From positions 116,972 through 180,971 of the forward strand of contig NZ_BDBL01000013.1 in the NCBI RefSeq assembly GCF_001612965.1: a stretch of 64,000 nt of DNA, written 5' to 3'. Numbering within the stretch: the stretch's first letter is position 1; each line of letters opens with the position of its first letter. A program made the position numbers and the translations under genes. The DNA comes from Nocardia kruczakiae NBRC 101016 (lineage in GTDB: Bacteria; Actinomycetota; Actinomycetes; Mycobacteriales; Mycobacteriaceae). Positions 42,221 to 51,620 of this stretch are shown in pieces. The notes beneath the pieces were generated by a model. It was not told where the DNA came from. It did no database searches and was given only the letters and a program-made list of their open reading frames with translations.

Positions 42221-43867
42221 GTGACCCCCGAGACGACATCGTCCACTGGGAATATCCGTACCGGCGTCGATGTGGTGATCGTCGGCGCAGGCATCGCAGG
42301 GCTCTACGCGATCCACCGGCTGCGCGGGCAGGGTCTGCGCGTGCGGGCGTTCGAGGCCGGCGACGGCGTGGGCGGCGTGTGGTACTGGAACCGCTACCCG
42401 GGCGCGCGCTGCGACGTCGAGAGCGTCGACTACTCGTACTCGTTCGACGACGCCCTGCAGCAGGAATGGAACTGGAGCGAGAAATACGCCACCCAGCCCG
42501 AGATCCTGTCCTATCTCGAACATGTCGCCGATCGCTACGATCTGCGCCGCGACATCGAATTCGGTACGCGGGTAACCGATATCGTGCTCGACGAGACCAC
42601 ACTGCGCTGGCGGGTCCGCGTCGACAGCGGCGCCGAGGTGACGGCGCGGTTCGTCGTACTGGCCACCGGTCCGCTGTCCAATGCCAACACCCCGGACATC
42701 GACGGGCTGCCGACCTTCGCCGGCCGGCTGCTGCACACCTCCAGCTGGCCCGCCGATGGTGTCGACCTCACCGGTCAGCGGGTCGGCGTCATCGGCACCG
42801 GATCCTCGGGCATCCAAGCCATTCCGCATCTCGCCGAACAGGCGGAGCGGCTCTACGTCTTCCAGCGCACGCCCAATTACAGTGTGCCCGCGGGTAATAC
42901 GCCGCTGGACGAGCAGACGCGCCGCGAGCAGAAGGCCGGCTATCCGGAGCGGCGGCGGCTGTCGATGGCCAGCGGCGGCGGTTCACCGCACCAGCCGCAT
43001 CCGAAGAACACCCTCGAGGTTTCCGAGCAGGAGCGCCGCGACGCCTACGAGAAGCGCTGGCAGCTCGGCGGTGTGCTGTTCAGCAAGACGTTCCCGGATC
43101 AGATGGTGACCGCCGAGGCGAACGAGCCGGCGCGCCTGTTCTGGGAGCAGAAGGTGCGCGCGGTGATCGACGACCCGCGCGTCGCCGACCTGCTGATCCC
43201 GCGCGACCATCCGATCGGCGCCAAACGGATCTGCACCGATACCAACTACTACGAGACCTACAACCGCGACAACGTCGAACTGGTGGACCTGCGCACCACA
43301 CCGATCCAGCGGATCGACGCCGCGGGCGTGCACACCACCGACGCGCACTACGCGCTCGACACCCTCGTCCTGGCCACCGGTTTCGACGCGATGACCGGCT
43401 CGGTCGCGAAGATGAACATCGTCGGCCGCGGCGGCGAAACGCTGAACGAGGCGTGGCGCGAGGGCCCGAAAACCTATCTGGGCCTGGGCATCAGCGGCTT
43501 CCCGAATCTGTTCAACCTCACCGGGCCCGGCAGTCCCTCGGTCCTGGCCAATATGGTGCTGCATTCGGAACTGCACGTGGACTGGGTGGCCGACGCGATC
43601 GACTTCCTGGACCGCCGCGGCGCGGCCGCCCTCGAGGCGCGCCCGGACGCGGTCTCGGCCTGGGTCGCCGAATGCGCCGAGCGCGCGGCAAAAACTCTGA
43701 TGCCGCAAGCCAATTCGTGGTACCTCGGCGCGAACGTGCCGGGTAAGCCGCGCGTGTTCATGCCGTTCGTCGGCGGGTTCGGCGTGTACGGCGAGATCAT
43801 CGCCGAGGTGGCCGCGGCCGATTACAAGGGCTTCGACGTCCTCGACGCCCCCTCGGACCGAACGTAA
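42221..43867 (+). CDS. Baeyer-Villiger-type flavin monooxygenase
   Basis: This 548-residue enzyme has the FAD motif GAGIAGL near residue 22, the BVMO fingerprint FAGRLLHTSSWP (FxGxxxHxxxW), and the NADPH motif GTGSSG. It also has GGVWYWNRYPGARCDVES at the N-terminus and VLATGFDAMTG near residue 385. It inserts oxygen next to a ketone and resembles cyclohexanone/cyclopentadecanone monooxygenases. The substrate is not known. The GTG at 42221 is the start; the gene stands alone, flanked by a terminator. Confidence 0.9.
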   Translation: MTPETTSSTGNIRTGVDVVIVGAGIAGLYAIHRLRGQGLRVRAFEAGDGVGGVWYWNRYPGARCDVESVDYSYSFDDALQQEWNWSEKYATQPEILSYLEHVADRYDLRRDIEFGTRVTDIVLDETTLRWRVRVDSGAEVTARFVVLATGPLSNANTPDIDGLPTFAGRLLHTSSWPADGVDLTGQRVGVIGTGSSGIQAIPHLAEQAERLYVFQRTPNYSVPAGNTPLDEQTRREQKAGYPERRRLSMASGGGSPHQPHPKNTLEVSEQERRDAYEKRWQLGGVLFSKTFPDQMVTAEANEPARLFWEQKVRAVIDDPRVADLLIPRDHPIGAKRICTDTNYYETYNRDNVELVDLRTTPIQRIDAAGVHTTDAHYALDTLVLATGFDAMTGSVAKMNIVGRGGETLNEAWREGPKTYLGLGISGFPNLFNLTGPGSPSVLANMVLHSELHVDWVADAIDFLDRRGAAALEARPDAVSAWVAECAERAAKTLMPQANSWYLGANVPGKPRVFMPFVGGFGVYGEIIAEVAAADYKGFDVLDAPSDRT

Positions 43868-43884
43868 TCGGAGAAGTTTCCCCG

Positions 43885-43920
43885 TCGGCCCCGCAGTCCT
43901 GATCGGGACAGCGGGGCCGA
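43885..43920. terminator. Bidirectional terminator
   Basis: TCGGCCCCGC pairs with GCGGGGCCGA, with an inner GTCC/GGAC pair, between the convergent monooxygenase and PIG-L genes. Confidence 0.75.
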
Positions 43921-44000
43921 TGCCGCGGCACGGCATCGCGTCCCGACCGGGCCCGCCTCGGCGCGCGGCCGACGCACATGGCGGTCGGTGGGCGCGGGTG

Positions 44001-44795
44001 TCACCGGGGCGCGAACAGATCCGTCTCGAGGATGTCCGGTCGCGCGCCGCTGCGGATGAACCATTCGGTGCCGAACGCCCGGGCGAACGCCGGATCCGGC
44101 ATCGCGAGGAAGAAGGACTGCTCGTCGATCTGGCTCCGGTGTGCCCGCATGGCTTCGCGTTTGTGGCCCAGATAGGCGGAGACGTCGACGGCCGTGGTCA
44201 GCATCGATTCCGGCTTTCCGAATTCGGCGACCTCGCTGATGTCGGGCGCCTCGATTCCCGTCGCCCCGGCCTGCTCGGCGATCTCCTTCATACCGCGCAC
44301 GACCTCGTCGCGGTTCATGGTGCTCTGGAAAACCCGTGGGGTCCCGGCCAATTCGGCGGCACGCATCCCGACGCGGTGGACCTGAATATGGTCGGGATGA
44401 CCGTATCCGCCGTTGTCGTCGTAGACGGTGAGCACCTCGGCGTCCTCCTCGGCGAGGATCGCGGCCAGCCGCCGCGCGGCGTCCTCGACGGGAGCGGTCC
44501 AGAACGATCCGGCCGCGTCGTTGGTGGGTGTGCCCATCATCCCGGAGTCGACGTAGCCGAGGAACTCCACCCGCGCGACGCCGAGAATCTCTGCGGCAGC
44601 GTGGGTTTCGCGAACCCGCCGCTGCCACAACGGCTCCCCCTCGTCGAGGAATCCGTCCGGCACCTCGCCGTGCTCGCCGCGTGTCGCGACCACGAGGACC
44701 ACTCGATGCCCCTGCTCGTACGCCTTGCGCATCACCCCGCCACAGGTGATCGCCTCGTCGTCGGGATGGGCGTGGAAACTGACCAACGTTGCCAT
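44001..44795 (-). CDS. PIG-L/LmbE-family deacetylase (Mca/MshB-like)
   Basis: This 264-residue zinc hydrolase has AHPDDEAITCGG at residues 9-20 (zinc ligands His and Asp) and GGYGHPDHIQVHRVG in the middle with the third ligand His. This matches GlcNAc-PI/mycothiol deacetylases (MshB) and the mycothiol S-conjugate amidase Mca, both about 290 residues. It is somewhat shorter, so the exact role (mycothiol synthesis, detoxification or another sugar amide) is open. It starts at 44795. Confidence 0.82.
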   Translation of the reverse strand: MATLVSFHAHPDDEAITCGGVMRKAYEQGHRVVLVVATRGEHGEVPDGFLDEGEPLWQRRVRETHAAAEILGVARVEFLGYVDSGMMGTPTNDAAGSFWTAPVEDAARRLAAILAEEDAEVLTVYDDNGGYGHPDHIQVHRVGMRAAELAGTPRVFQSTMNRDEVVRGMKEIAEQAGATGIEAPDISEVAEFGKPESMLTTAVDVSAYLGHKREAMRAHRSQIDEQSFFLAMPDPAFARAFGTEWFIRSGARPDILETDLFAPR

Positions 44796-44835
44796 GGCGC
44801 AACGCTACGGCACGGTCACGACCTCGTCTGCCGCA

Positions 44836-44874
44836 CCGGTCACGGCGCCGAGATCTCAGCCGGTCACGGCGCCG
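44836..44874. repeat. Duplicated 15-bp segment at the ilvD 3' end
   Basis: CCGGTCACGGCGCCG occurs at 44836-44850 and at 44860-44874. The second copy is the end of ilvD coding sequence, and the first lies just beyond its stop. Confidence 0.7.
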
Positions 44875-46547
44875 TGGGCCGCGGAGCTGACCAGCTTGCG
44901 GTACTTGGCCAGCACGCCCGAGGTGTACTTCGGCGCCAGCGGCTCCCAGCCGACCTTGCGTGCGGCGAGTTCTGCCTCGTCTATCTCGACGTCGAGGATG
45001 CGGTTGGCGACGTCGAGAACGATGGGATCGCCGTCGGCGACGAAGGCGATCGGCCCGCCGTCCACGGCCTCGGGCGCGACATGACCGACGCACAAACCGG
45101 TGGTGCCGCCGGAGAATCGGCCGTCGGTGAGCAGCAGGACGTCCTTGCCCAGCCCGGCGCCCTTGATCGCGCCGGTGATCGCGAGCATCTCGCGCATACC
45201 GGGTCCGCCCTTGGGGCCTTCGTAGCGGATGACGACCACATCGCCCGCGCCGATCGTGCCGTCCTCGAGGGCGTCCATCGCGGCGCGCTCACCGTCGAAG
45301 ACCCGCGCGGTGCCGCGGAAGACGTCGGAGTCGAATCCGGCGCTCTTGACCACCGCGCCCTCGGGCGCGAGGGTGCCGTGCAGGATGGTCAGGCCGCCGG
45401 TCTTGTGGATGGGGTGATCGAGCGGACGGATCACGTCACCGTCGAGACCCAGCTCGATGTGCGCCAGATTCTCGGCCATGGTCGCGCCGGTCACGGTCAG
45501 CACATCACCGTGCAGCAGGCCCGCGTCGAGCAGGGCCTTCATCACGACCGGGATGCCGCCGACCCGGTCGACATCGTTCATGACGTAGCGGCCGAACGGC
45601 TTGAGGTCACCCAGATGCGGCACCTTGTCGCCGACCCGGTTGAAGTCGGCGAGGGTCAGCTCGACTCCGGCCTCCCGCGCGATGGCCAGCAGATGCAGGA
45701 CGGCGTTGGTGGAACCACCGAGCGCCATGACCACGGTGATGGCGTTCTCGAACGCCTCGCGGGTCAGGATGTCGCGGGCGGTGATGCCGCTGCGAAGCAG
45801 TCCGACCACGGCCTCGCCGGACTTGCGGGCGTACTCGTCGCGGCGCCGGTCGGGTGCGGGCGGCGCGGCCGAGCCGGGCAGACTCATGCCCAGCGCTTCG
45901 GCGGCCGAGGCCATGGTGTTGGCGGTGTACATACCGCCGCAGGCGCCTTCACCCGGACAGATCGCGCGCTCGATCCGGTCGACGTCCTCGCGGCTGATCA
46001 ACCCCTTCATACAGGCGCCGACCGCCTCGAACGCATCGATGATCGTGACGTCGCGACCGTCGACGTTGCCCGGCAACGTGGAACCGGCGTAGAGGAACAC
46101 ACTCGCCAGATCCAGGCGCGCGGCGGCCATCAGCATGCCCGGCAGGCTCTTGTCGCAGCCGGCGAGCAGGACCGAACCGTCGAGCCGTTCGGCCATCATG
46201 ACGGTCTCGACGGAATCGGCGATGATCTCGCGGCTCACCAGGGAGAAGTGCATCCCCTCGTGACCCATCGAAATCCCGTCGGAGACCGAGATCGTGCCGA
46301 ATTCGAGCGGATAGCCACCGCCCGCGTGCACGCCCTCCTTGACCGCCTTGGCCAGGCGGTCGAGCGACAGATTGCACGGGGTGATCTCGTTCCAGCTCGA
46401 GGCGACGCCGATCTGCGGCTTGGCCCAGTCGTCGTCGCCCATGCCGACGGCGCGGAGCATGCCGCGGGCGGCGGTCTTCTCCAACCCGTCGGTCACATCC
46501 CGGGAACGAGGCTTGATGTCAGGTGCCCTGTCGCGATCGTGTGCCAT
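44856..46547 (-). CDS. ilvD: Dihydroxy-acid dehydratase IlvD
   Basis: This 563-residue enzyme dehydrates dihydroxy acids in branched-chain amino acid synthesis. Iron-sulfur cluster ligand Cys residues are in [17 protein letters not shown] and [14 protein letters not shown]. The C-terminal [25 protein letters not shown] is the family signature. Length and order of motifs fit the bacterial [2Fe-2S] type. It stands alone between the PIG-L gene and the desaturase operon. Confidence 0.95.
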   Translation of the reverse strand: MAHDRDRAPDIKPRSRDVTDGLEKTAARGMLRAVGMGDDDWAKPQIGVASSWNEITPCNLSLDRLAKAVKEGVHAGGGYPLEFGTISVSDGISMGHEGMHFSLVSREIIADSVETVMMAERLDGSVLLAGCDKSLPGMLMAAARLDLASVFLYAGSTLPGNVDGRDVTIIDAFEAVGACMKGLISREDVDRIERAICPGEGACGGMYTANTMASAAEALGMSLPGSAAPPAPDRRRDEYARKSGEAVVGLLRSGITARDILTREAFENAITVVMALGGSTNAVLHLLAIAREAGVELTLADFNRVGDKVPHLGDLKPFGRYVMNDVDRVGGIPVVMKALLDAGLLHGDVLTVTGATMAENLAHIELGLDGDVIRPLDHPIHKTGGLTILHGTLAPEGAVVKSAGFDSDVFRGTARVFDGERAAMDALEDGTIGAGDVVVIRYEGPKGGPGMREMLAITGAIKGAGLGKDVLLLTDGRFSGGTTGLCVGHVAPEAVDGGPIAFVADGDPIVLDVANRILDVEIDEAELAARKVGWEPLAPKYTSGVLAKYRKLVSSAAHGAVTG

Positions 46548-46766
46548 GGGGCAAGCCTACGACCGGGGCAAACCACGAGGCGGCTGATCCGGCTCGGATC
46601 GCGTGGCGAGCCATTTCAGCGCACAGTCGTCCACTCGAATCGGCGCACTGCCGCAGTGACCGTGCGGTCCCCCGGGCCAGGCGGCCGATTTCGGAGAACC
46701 TCGAGAACATGTGTGTACCCGCGCGGGAAGGTGGTATACAACCGCACGTAGGCACAGGCATTTCGA

Positions 46767-46782
46767 GTGTACGAATGTACAC
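46767..46782 (+). promoter_or_regulatory. Palindromic operator of the desaturase operon
   Basis: GTGTAC-GAAT-GTACAC is a perfect 6-bp dyad just upstream (about 17 nt) of the reductase start, a typical TetR-family operator. It includes an alternative ATG at 46775. Confidence 0.6.
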
Positions 46783-46798
46783 GGAAGTGAGGGCTTCC

Positions 46799-47911
46799 AT
46801 GGATCTGTTGAAATGGAGTAAACGGCCTGCCGCCGATGTCAGCGCCAAGACGCCGCGGGTCAACGTCGTGCGCGGGCTGGTGGCGCGGGCCACCACGCCC
46901 CTGCTTCCCGACGACTATCTCCGCCTGGTCAATCCGCTCTGGACCGCGCGCGAGCTCCGCGGCAAGGTCGTCGACGTCGTCAAGGAGACCGCCGATTCGG
47001 CCACCGTCACCATCCGTCCCGGCTGGGGTTTTCCGACCACGTACACGCCCGGTCAATACGTCGGCATCGGACTGCAGATCGGCGGCCGCTGGCATTGGCG
47101 CTCGTATTCGCTGACCTCGATCGGCGCGACCGGCGACAAGACCATTTCGATCACGGTGAAGGCGAATCCCGACGGGTTCCTGTCGACACATCTGGTCGAC
47201 GGCGTCGAGCCGGGCACCGTCATCCGACTCGCGGCGCCGAAGGGGGATTTCCATCTCCCGGAGCCGGTGCCGGACAAACTGCTGTTCGTCACCGCGGGCA
47301 GCGGGATCACGCCGGTGATCGCGATGCTGCGCGCCCTCGAGACCCATGAGCAGGCGCCCGACATCTGCCACATCCATTCGGCCCCCACCCGCGACGACGT
47401 CATCTTCCTGGACGAGATGCAGGGCCGGGCCGCGGACACCCCCGGCTACGACCTGACGCTCCAGCTCACCCGGGAGATGGGCAATTTCGATGCCGCACGA
47501 CTCGACGAATGGGTGCCCGACTGGCGCGAACGCCACTGCTGGGCGTGTGGCCCACCGGCGCTGCTCGACGAGATGGAATCGCACTACGAAGCCGGCGGAC
47601 TGCGCCATCGTCTGCACACCGAGCGATTCACCATCGCCCGCACCGACCACGGCGGTGAGGGCGGAACGGTGTACTTCGCCGCATCGGGGAAGAAGGCGGA
47701 GATCGACGGCGCCACAACACTTCTCGAAGCAGGAGAAGAGCTGGGCATCGGGATGCCCTTCGGATGCCGGATGGGCATCTGCCAAACGTGTGTCGTCCCG
47801 CTGGCGGGGGGATATGTGCGCGATCTGCGCACCGGCGCGGAGCGACGCGAAGGAGAACGAATCCAGACATGCATCAGCAGCGTGTCCGGAGAATGCACCC
47901 TCGATCTGTAG
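46799..47911 (+). CDS. Ferredoxin reductase partner of the acyl-CoA desaturase
   Basis: This 370-residue electron-transfer protein has an FAD-binding RxYS motif (RSYSLTS), an NAD(P)-binding GSGITP loop with the C-terminal WACGPPALLDEM, and then a plant-type [2Fe-2S] domain with GCRMGICQTC and the fourth Cys in QTCISS. It resembles mycobacterial Rv3230c, which feeds electrons to DesA3. The ATG at 46799 follows GAGGG. It is the first gene of a two-gene operon, 8 nt before the desaturase. Confidence 0.9.
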   Translation: MDLLKWSKRPAADVSAKTPRVNVVRGLVARATTPLLPDDYLRLVNPLWTARELRGKVVDVVKETADSATVTIRPGWGFPTTYTPGQYVGIGLQIGGRWHWRSYSLTSIGATGDKTISITVKANPDGFLSTHLVDGVEPGTVIRLAAPKGDFHLPEPVPDKLLFVTAGSGITPVIAMLRALETHEQAPDICHIHSAPTRDDVIFLDEMQGRAADTPGYDLTLQLTREMGNFDAARLDEWVPDWRERHCWACGPPALLDEMESHYEAGGLRHRLHTERFTIARTDHGGEGGTVYFAASGKKAEIDGATTLLEAGEELGIGMPFGCRMGICQTCVVPLAGGYVRDLRTGAERREGERIQTCISSVSGECTLDL

Positions 47912-47919
47912 GAGCCCCT

Positions 47920-49161
47920 ATGGCCATCACCGATATCGACGCCTACGCCCATCTGACCCCCGAGGACATCGAGGCGCTCGGCGCCGAACTGGACACCATC
48001 CGCCGCGATATCGAGGAATCCCGCGGTGAGCGGGACGCCCGCTACATCCATCGCACCATCGCCCTGCAGCGCGCACTGGCGGCGGGCGGCCGGGTCACGC
48101 TGATGTTCAGCAATCGCAAGGTCGCATGGCTCGCCGGCACGGCGATGCTCGGGCTGGCCAAGATCATCGAGAACATGGAGCTCGGCCACAATGTGATGCA
48201 CGGGCAATGGGATTGGATGAACGATCCGGAAATCCACTCCTCGTCCTGGGAATGGGACACCACCTGCCCCAGCGTGCAATGGAAGCATTCGCACAATTTC
48301 GTCCATCACAAGTACACCAACGTCGTCGGTAAGGACGACGACGTCGGCTACGGAATTCTGCGGGTGACCCGCGACCAGCGGTGGGAGTGGTGGAACGTCG
48401 GAAATCCGGTGTACAACCTGGCATTGGGGACCTTGTTCGAATGGGGCGTGGCGCTGCACCACCTCGAGGTGGAGAAGATCCGCCGCAAGGACAAGACGTG
48501 GCGGCAGGCGTTCCGGGATCTGCGCATCATCGGGACGAAGGTCGGCAAACAGGCGGCCAAGGATTATCTGATCTATCCGGCGTTGTCGGGGCGCAACTGG
48601 AAGACGACGCTGACCGCCGATGCCACCGCCAATCTCATCCGCAACTACTGGGCCTACATGGTCATCTTCTGCGGCCACTTCCCCGACGGCGCGGAGAAAT
48701 TCACCACCGAGGAGCTCGCGGAGGAAGATCAGCCCCGCTGGTATCTGCGACAGATGCTGGGGTCGGCCAACTTTCGCGCCGGACCGCTCATGCGCTTCAT
48801 GAGCGGCAACCTCAGCCACCAGATCGAACACCACCTGTTCCCCGACCTGCCCAGCAACCGGTACGAGGAGATCGGGGTCCGGGTCCGGGAACTGTGCGAC
48901 AAATACGACCTGCCGTACACGACCGGTTCGCTCGGCCGCCAATATCTGCAGTCGTTCCGGACGATCGCGAAACTGGCCCTGCCCAACGCCCTGCTCACCG
49001 CGACCTCCGATGACGCCCCGGAGACCGCGTCGGAGTTGCGGTTCGCGATTCGCGACGGGATGCGGGCGCATTTCGGCGTCGACCCGGAGACCGGCAAGCG
49101 CCGGGGGCTGCGCACGGCGCTGCGCGAACTGAAGCAGGCGCCGGTGCGAACGGCATCCTGA
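47920..49161 (+). CDS. desA3: Membrane acyl-CoA delta-9 desaturase (DesA3-like)
   Basis: This 413-residue membrane desaturase has the three His boxes HNVMH, HSHNFVHH and HQIEHH followed by LFPDLPSNRYEEI. It makes oleoyl-CoA with electrons from the reductase encoded upstream, as in the mycobacterial Rv3230c-Rv3229c pair. Hydrophobic segments include VAWLAGTAMLGL and WAYMVIFCGHF. The ATG at 47920 has AGGAG 6 nt upstream. A strong terminator follows. Confidence 0.92.
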   Translation: MAITDIDAYAHLTPEDIEALGAELDTIRRDIEESRGERDARYIHRTIALQRALAAGGRVTLMFSNRKVAWLAGTAMLGLAKIIENMELGHNVMHGQWDWMNDPEIHSSSWEWDTTCPSVQWKHSHNFVHHKYTNVVGKDDDVGYGILRVTRDQRWEWWNVGNPVYNLALGTLFEWGVALHHLEVEKIRRKDKTWRQAFRDLRIIGTKVGKQAAKDYLIYPALSGRNWKTTLTADATANLIRNYWAYMVIFCGHFPDGAEKFTTEELAEEDQPRWYLRQMLGSANFRAGPLMRFMSGNLSHQIEHHLFPDLPSNRYEEIGVRVRELCDKYDLPYTTGSLGRQYLQSFRTIAKLALPNALLTATSDDAPETASELRFAIRDGMRAHFGVDPETGKRRGLRTALRELKQAPVRTAS

Positions 49162-49174
49162 TCGCGGCGACCCA

Positions 49175-49212
49175 CATCGAACGCCGGACCGGTAGCGGTC
49201 CGGCGTTCGATG
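49175..49212. terminator. Strong bidirectional terminator
   Basis: CATCGAACGCCGGACC and GGTCCGGCGTTCGATG form a perfect 16-bp stem with a 6-nt loop between the convergent desaturase and RibD-like genes. Confidence 0.85.
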
Positions 49213-49216
49213 GCGC

Positions 49217-49792
49217 TCAGCCGATGTCGTAGACGTAGCTCAGCCGGCCGTCGGGCAGTTGCTCGAATTTCCGGAGCTCGAGCGGATGGCGAACGGTCGC
49301 GTCGCCGAACAGGGACGGCCCGGTTCCCGCTATGAGTGGGTAGACGATCAGTCGTATCTCGTCCACCAAGTCCGCGTCGAGCGCCGCGCCGGTGAGGGTG
49401 GCGCCGCCCATCAGGTAGATGTCCTTTCCGGGTTGCGATTTCAGTGCCGCGACGTCGTCGAGACCGCGCAGGAATCGCGTATTCGACCACGCCGCCGCGC
49501 TTTTCGACGCGGAGACGACGTAATGCGGTGTGCTCCGGGCGAAGTCGGCCCATTCGAGCTCGCCTCGCGTCGGTGCCGCACCGGTCTGGGGCAGGGGTTT
49601 GTCCGGGTCGTCGCTGATCGCGGTCCAGTACGGTTCGTAGCCGTCGTACATCCGGCTGCCGAGCACACAGGCGTCGATCTGCGGCGTCAGCCCGTAGTCA
49701 TCGGACCAGCCGTGCACCCAGTCCGCATATCCTTGTGCTCCTTCGTATTTCCCGTCCACCGAGATCTTCATCGCTGCGATGAGCTTGCGCAT
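49217..49792 (-). CDS. RibD C-terminal-like (dihydrofolate reductase-fold) protein
   Basis: This 191-residue protein has RKLIAAMKISVDGKYEG at the N-terminus, then VLGSRMYDGYEPYW, KDIYLMGGATLTGAALDADLVDEIRLIVYPLI (MGGATLTGAAL, DEIRLIVYPL) and GPSLFG. These fit the RibD_C/DfrA fold, which binds NADPH. Many such free-standing proteins in actinobacteria are of unknown substrate. It converges with desA3. Confidence 0.85.
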   Translation of the reverse strand: MRKLIAAMKISVDGKYEGAQGYADWVHGWSDDYGLTPQIDACVLGSRMYDGYEPYWTAISDDPDKPLPQTGAAPTRGELEWADFARSTPHYVVSASKSAAAWSNTRFLRGLDDVAALKSQPGKDIYLMGGATLTGAALDADLVDEIRLIVYPLIAGTGPSLFGDATVRHPLELRKFEQLPDGRLSYVYDIG

Positions 49793-49831
49793 CTGTTCCT
49801 CTCCTTCCGGTCGAATGGCGTCCGCGGCCGA

Positions 49832-50566
49832 TCACGGCAGGGCCGTCAGGCCGTCGGCGGTGAGTTGGTAGGACGCCGCGGGTTCACCCGCGGAGGCGAG
49901 TTCGAGCAGTGCGGCGCCGGCGGTCTCGGGAGTGAGCGGCTCACCCATCTGCTCGACGTACTCCTGCACGCTCCGGCCGGCGCGGGCCGCGTAGGCGCGC
50001 ACCGCGGGCAGGCCGAGGCTCGTGGCGGGAGTGATCCGCGGTAGCACCGTGGTGAAGGTGATGTCGGCGCCGGCGCGCCGGGACTCGTCCTGGGCGTAGC
50101 CGGTGATGAACCGCTGGGTTGCCTTGGCTCCGGCGTATCCGCCGCTGAGCGGTGAACCCTGGACGGCGGCGCCGCTGCTGACGACGATCACGCGAGCGCC
50201 GGACGGCAGCGGTGTCAGCAGCGCTTCGCGCAACCAGTGAAAGGCGATGCGCACGTCGGTATTCCAGTTCGCCGAGAACGTCTCCCAGGTGTGGTGGTGC
50301 AGCGGCCGCATCAGCGGTGATGCACCCGCGACGATGATCAGGTTGCCGGGCCGGTGGCGGTCGAGCAGTGCCCCCGGCACGGTCGGATCGGCCGCGTCGG
50401 CGACCTCGATGTCGATGCCGGGTGTCTCGGCGGCCAGTTCGCGCAGTGCGGACTCCGTCCGCGCCACGGTCACGACCGGCGCACCGGCGCGCGCGAACGC
50501 CACCGCGATCCCCCGGCCCAGCCCGCGGCTGCCGCCGACCACCATCGTCGGCCGCAAGTCGTTCAC
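49832..50566 (-). CDS. SDR oxidoreductase (second of a pair)
   Basis: This SDR has 244 residues, with GGSRGLGRGIAVAFARAG at the N-terminus, VVSSGAAVQGSP for the catalytic Ser and GYAGAKATQRF, where Tyr and Lys keep the YxxxK spacing. It has no NAG motif after the fourth strand (IVAGASP instead). The GTG at 50566 overlaps the stop of the upstream SDR (GTGA), so they are coupled. It belongs to the operon driven by the ECF-type promoter at 51340. Confidence 0.8.
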   Translation of the reverse strand: MNDLRPTMVVGGSRGLGRGIAVAFARAGAPVVTVARTESALRELAAETPGIDIEVADAADPTVPGALLDRHRPGNLIIVAGASPLMRPLHHHTWETFSANWNTDVRIAFHWLREALLTPLPSGARVIVVSSGAAVQGSPLSGGYAGAKATQRFITGYAQDESRRAGADITFTTVLPRITPATSLGLPAVRAYAARAGRSVQEYVEQMGEPLTPETAGAALLELASAGEPAASYQLTADGLTALP

Positions 50567-51300
50567 GACGCCACCGCCACTGCTTGCACGGCAGCGGCAT
50601 TCGCGCGCTCCAGACTCTTGACGACCCCGTCGTCCCACCCCGTCGCGAGCGATGCGGACATCGGATCGGGGAAGATCTCCTCCCGGCCCTCCGCGAGCCC
50701 GGACAGGATCGCGCGAGCCACCGCCGCCGGCGCGGTTTTGGGAATGTCCCAGCCGCGGATCATGTCGGTATCCACCGGGCCGGGCAGGACGGCGTGCACA
50801 CCGACCCCGTGCGCGGCCGAGAGGAATCGCAGCGACTGCGTCATCGAGAAGGCGGCGGCCTTGGAGATGGCGTAGGCGGGCGTGACGGGCACGGTCGCCA
50901 GCGCGGCCAGCGAGAGTACGTTCACCACGGCTCCGCGGGATTCACGCAATCGCGGCAGGAAGGCGTGGGTGACCCGATACGTACCGAACAGGTTGACCGC
51001 CAGATGGGCCTCGATGGCGGCCGAATCGGACAGATCGTCCGGGGTGGAGACGCCGGCATTGTTCACCAGGACGTCGAGCGGGCCGACGAGTTCGGCGGCC
51101 GTACGGATCTGGTCGGGATCGGTGAGGTCGAGCCGGACCGCGGTGACGCGCGGATCCGGATGGTCGACCGGTCGCCGTGCCGCGGCGTAGACCCGGTCGG
51201 CGCCGCGGTGCAGCGCCTCGTCGACGAGCGCGCGCCCGAGGCCGCGCCCGGCCCCCGTGACGAGTATCGCCTTGCCGGCCACAGTGGTTGGGACGGACAT
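50563..51300 (-). CDS. SDR oxidoreductase (first of a pair)
   Basis: This 245-residue classical SDR has TGAGRGLGRALVDEALHRGA, NNAGVSTPDD, VNVLSLAALATVPVTPAYAISKAA (Ser, Tyr, Lys catalytic set: SLAAL and YAISK) and PGPVDTDM. The ATG at 51300 has AGGAG about 6 nt upstream and the ECF promoter ahead of it. The substrate is unknown, but co-regulation with a SigG-like sigma suggests a redox or detoxification role. Confidence 0.85.
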   Translation of the reverse strand: MSVPTTVAGKAILVTGAGRGLGRALVDEALHRGADRVYAAARRPVDHPDPRVTAVRLDLTDPDQIRTAAELVGPLDVLVNNAGVSTPDDLSDSAAIEAHLAVNLFGTYRVTHAFLPRLRESRGAVVNVLSLAALATVPVTPAYAISKAAAFSMTQSLRFLSAAHGVGVHAVLPGPVDTDMIRGWDIPKTAPAAVARAILSGLAEGREEIFPDPMSASLATGWDDGVVKSLERANAAAVQAVAVAS

Positions 51301-51339
51301 GTTGTGCTCCTACTCGGTGAATTCGATGTCTTCACCTGT

Positions 51340-51368
51340 GTGACGCGCGCGGGGGCGGTCCGTCATCG
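51340..51368 (-). promoter_or_regulatory. ECF sigma promoter of the SDR pair
   Basis: On the minus strand CCGATGAC (51368-51361), a 16-nt spacer and CGTCA (51344-51340) match the promoter of the sigma gene itself at 52641-52669. It overlaps the end of the cupin gene. Confidence 0.65.
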
Positions 51369-51620
51369 GTGGAGTCGTCGCGTGACCGCGGAGAGCACCA
51401 GGGGCTCGGGGCCGGTGTTGCGCAGCCGTCGCACCGGCACGGCGGCGAGTGCGAGGACCGCTCCGGCGGCGAATCGGGCGCGTCTGCCACTGCGGCATTC
51501 CAGCTCCAGTTCGCCGCTGCTCACCACGACGAGGGTGTCGGCCCAGTCGGCGGCCACGTAATCGAGTGCGTCCCCCGGCTGCAGCACCACGCTCCAGCAC
51601 CGCACGCGCCGAGCGTCCAT
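51363..51620 (-). CDS. Small cupin-like protein
   Basis: This 85-residue protein has a cupin-type core: VVLQPGDALDYVAADWADTLVVVSSGELELEC (QPGDALDYV and VVSSGELEL), then AAGAVLALAAVPVRRLRNTG. It lacks the His pairs of metal cupins. It overlaps the sigma stop by 4 nt (ATGA) and is therefore coupled to it, which suggests a role as a modulator of that sigma factor. Confidence 0.7.
   Translation of the reverse strand: MDARRVRCWSVVLQPGDALDYVAADWADTLVVVSSGELELECRSGRRARFAAGAVLALAAVPVRRLRNTGPEPLVLSAVTRRLHR

Noticed and set aside
43920..46751. A 943-residue plus-strand open frame opposite ilvD and the PIG-L gene
   Set aside because: The high GC content leaves the antisense frame open; IlvD and PIG-L motifs on the minus strand are decisive.
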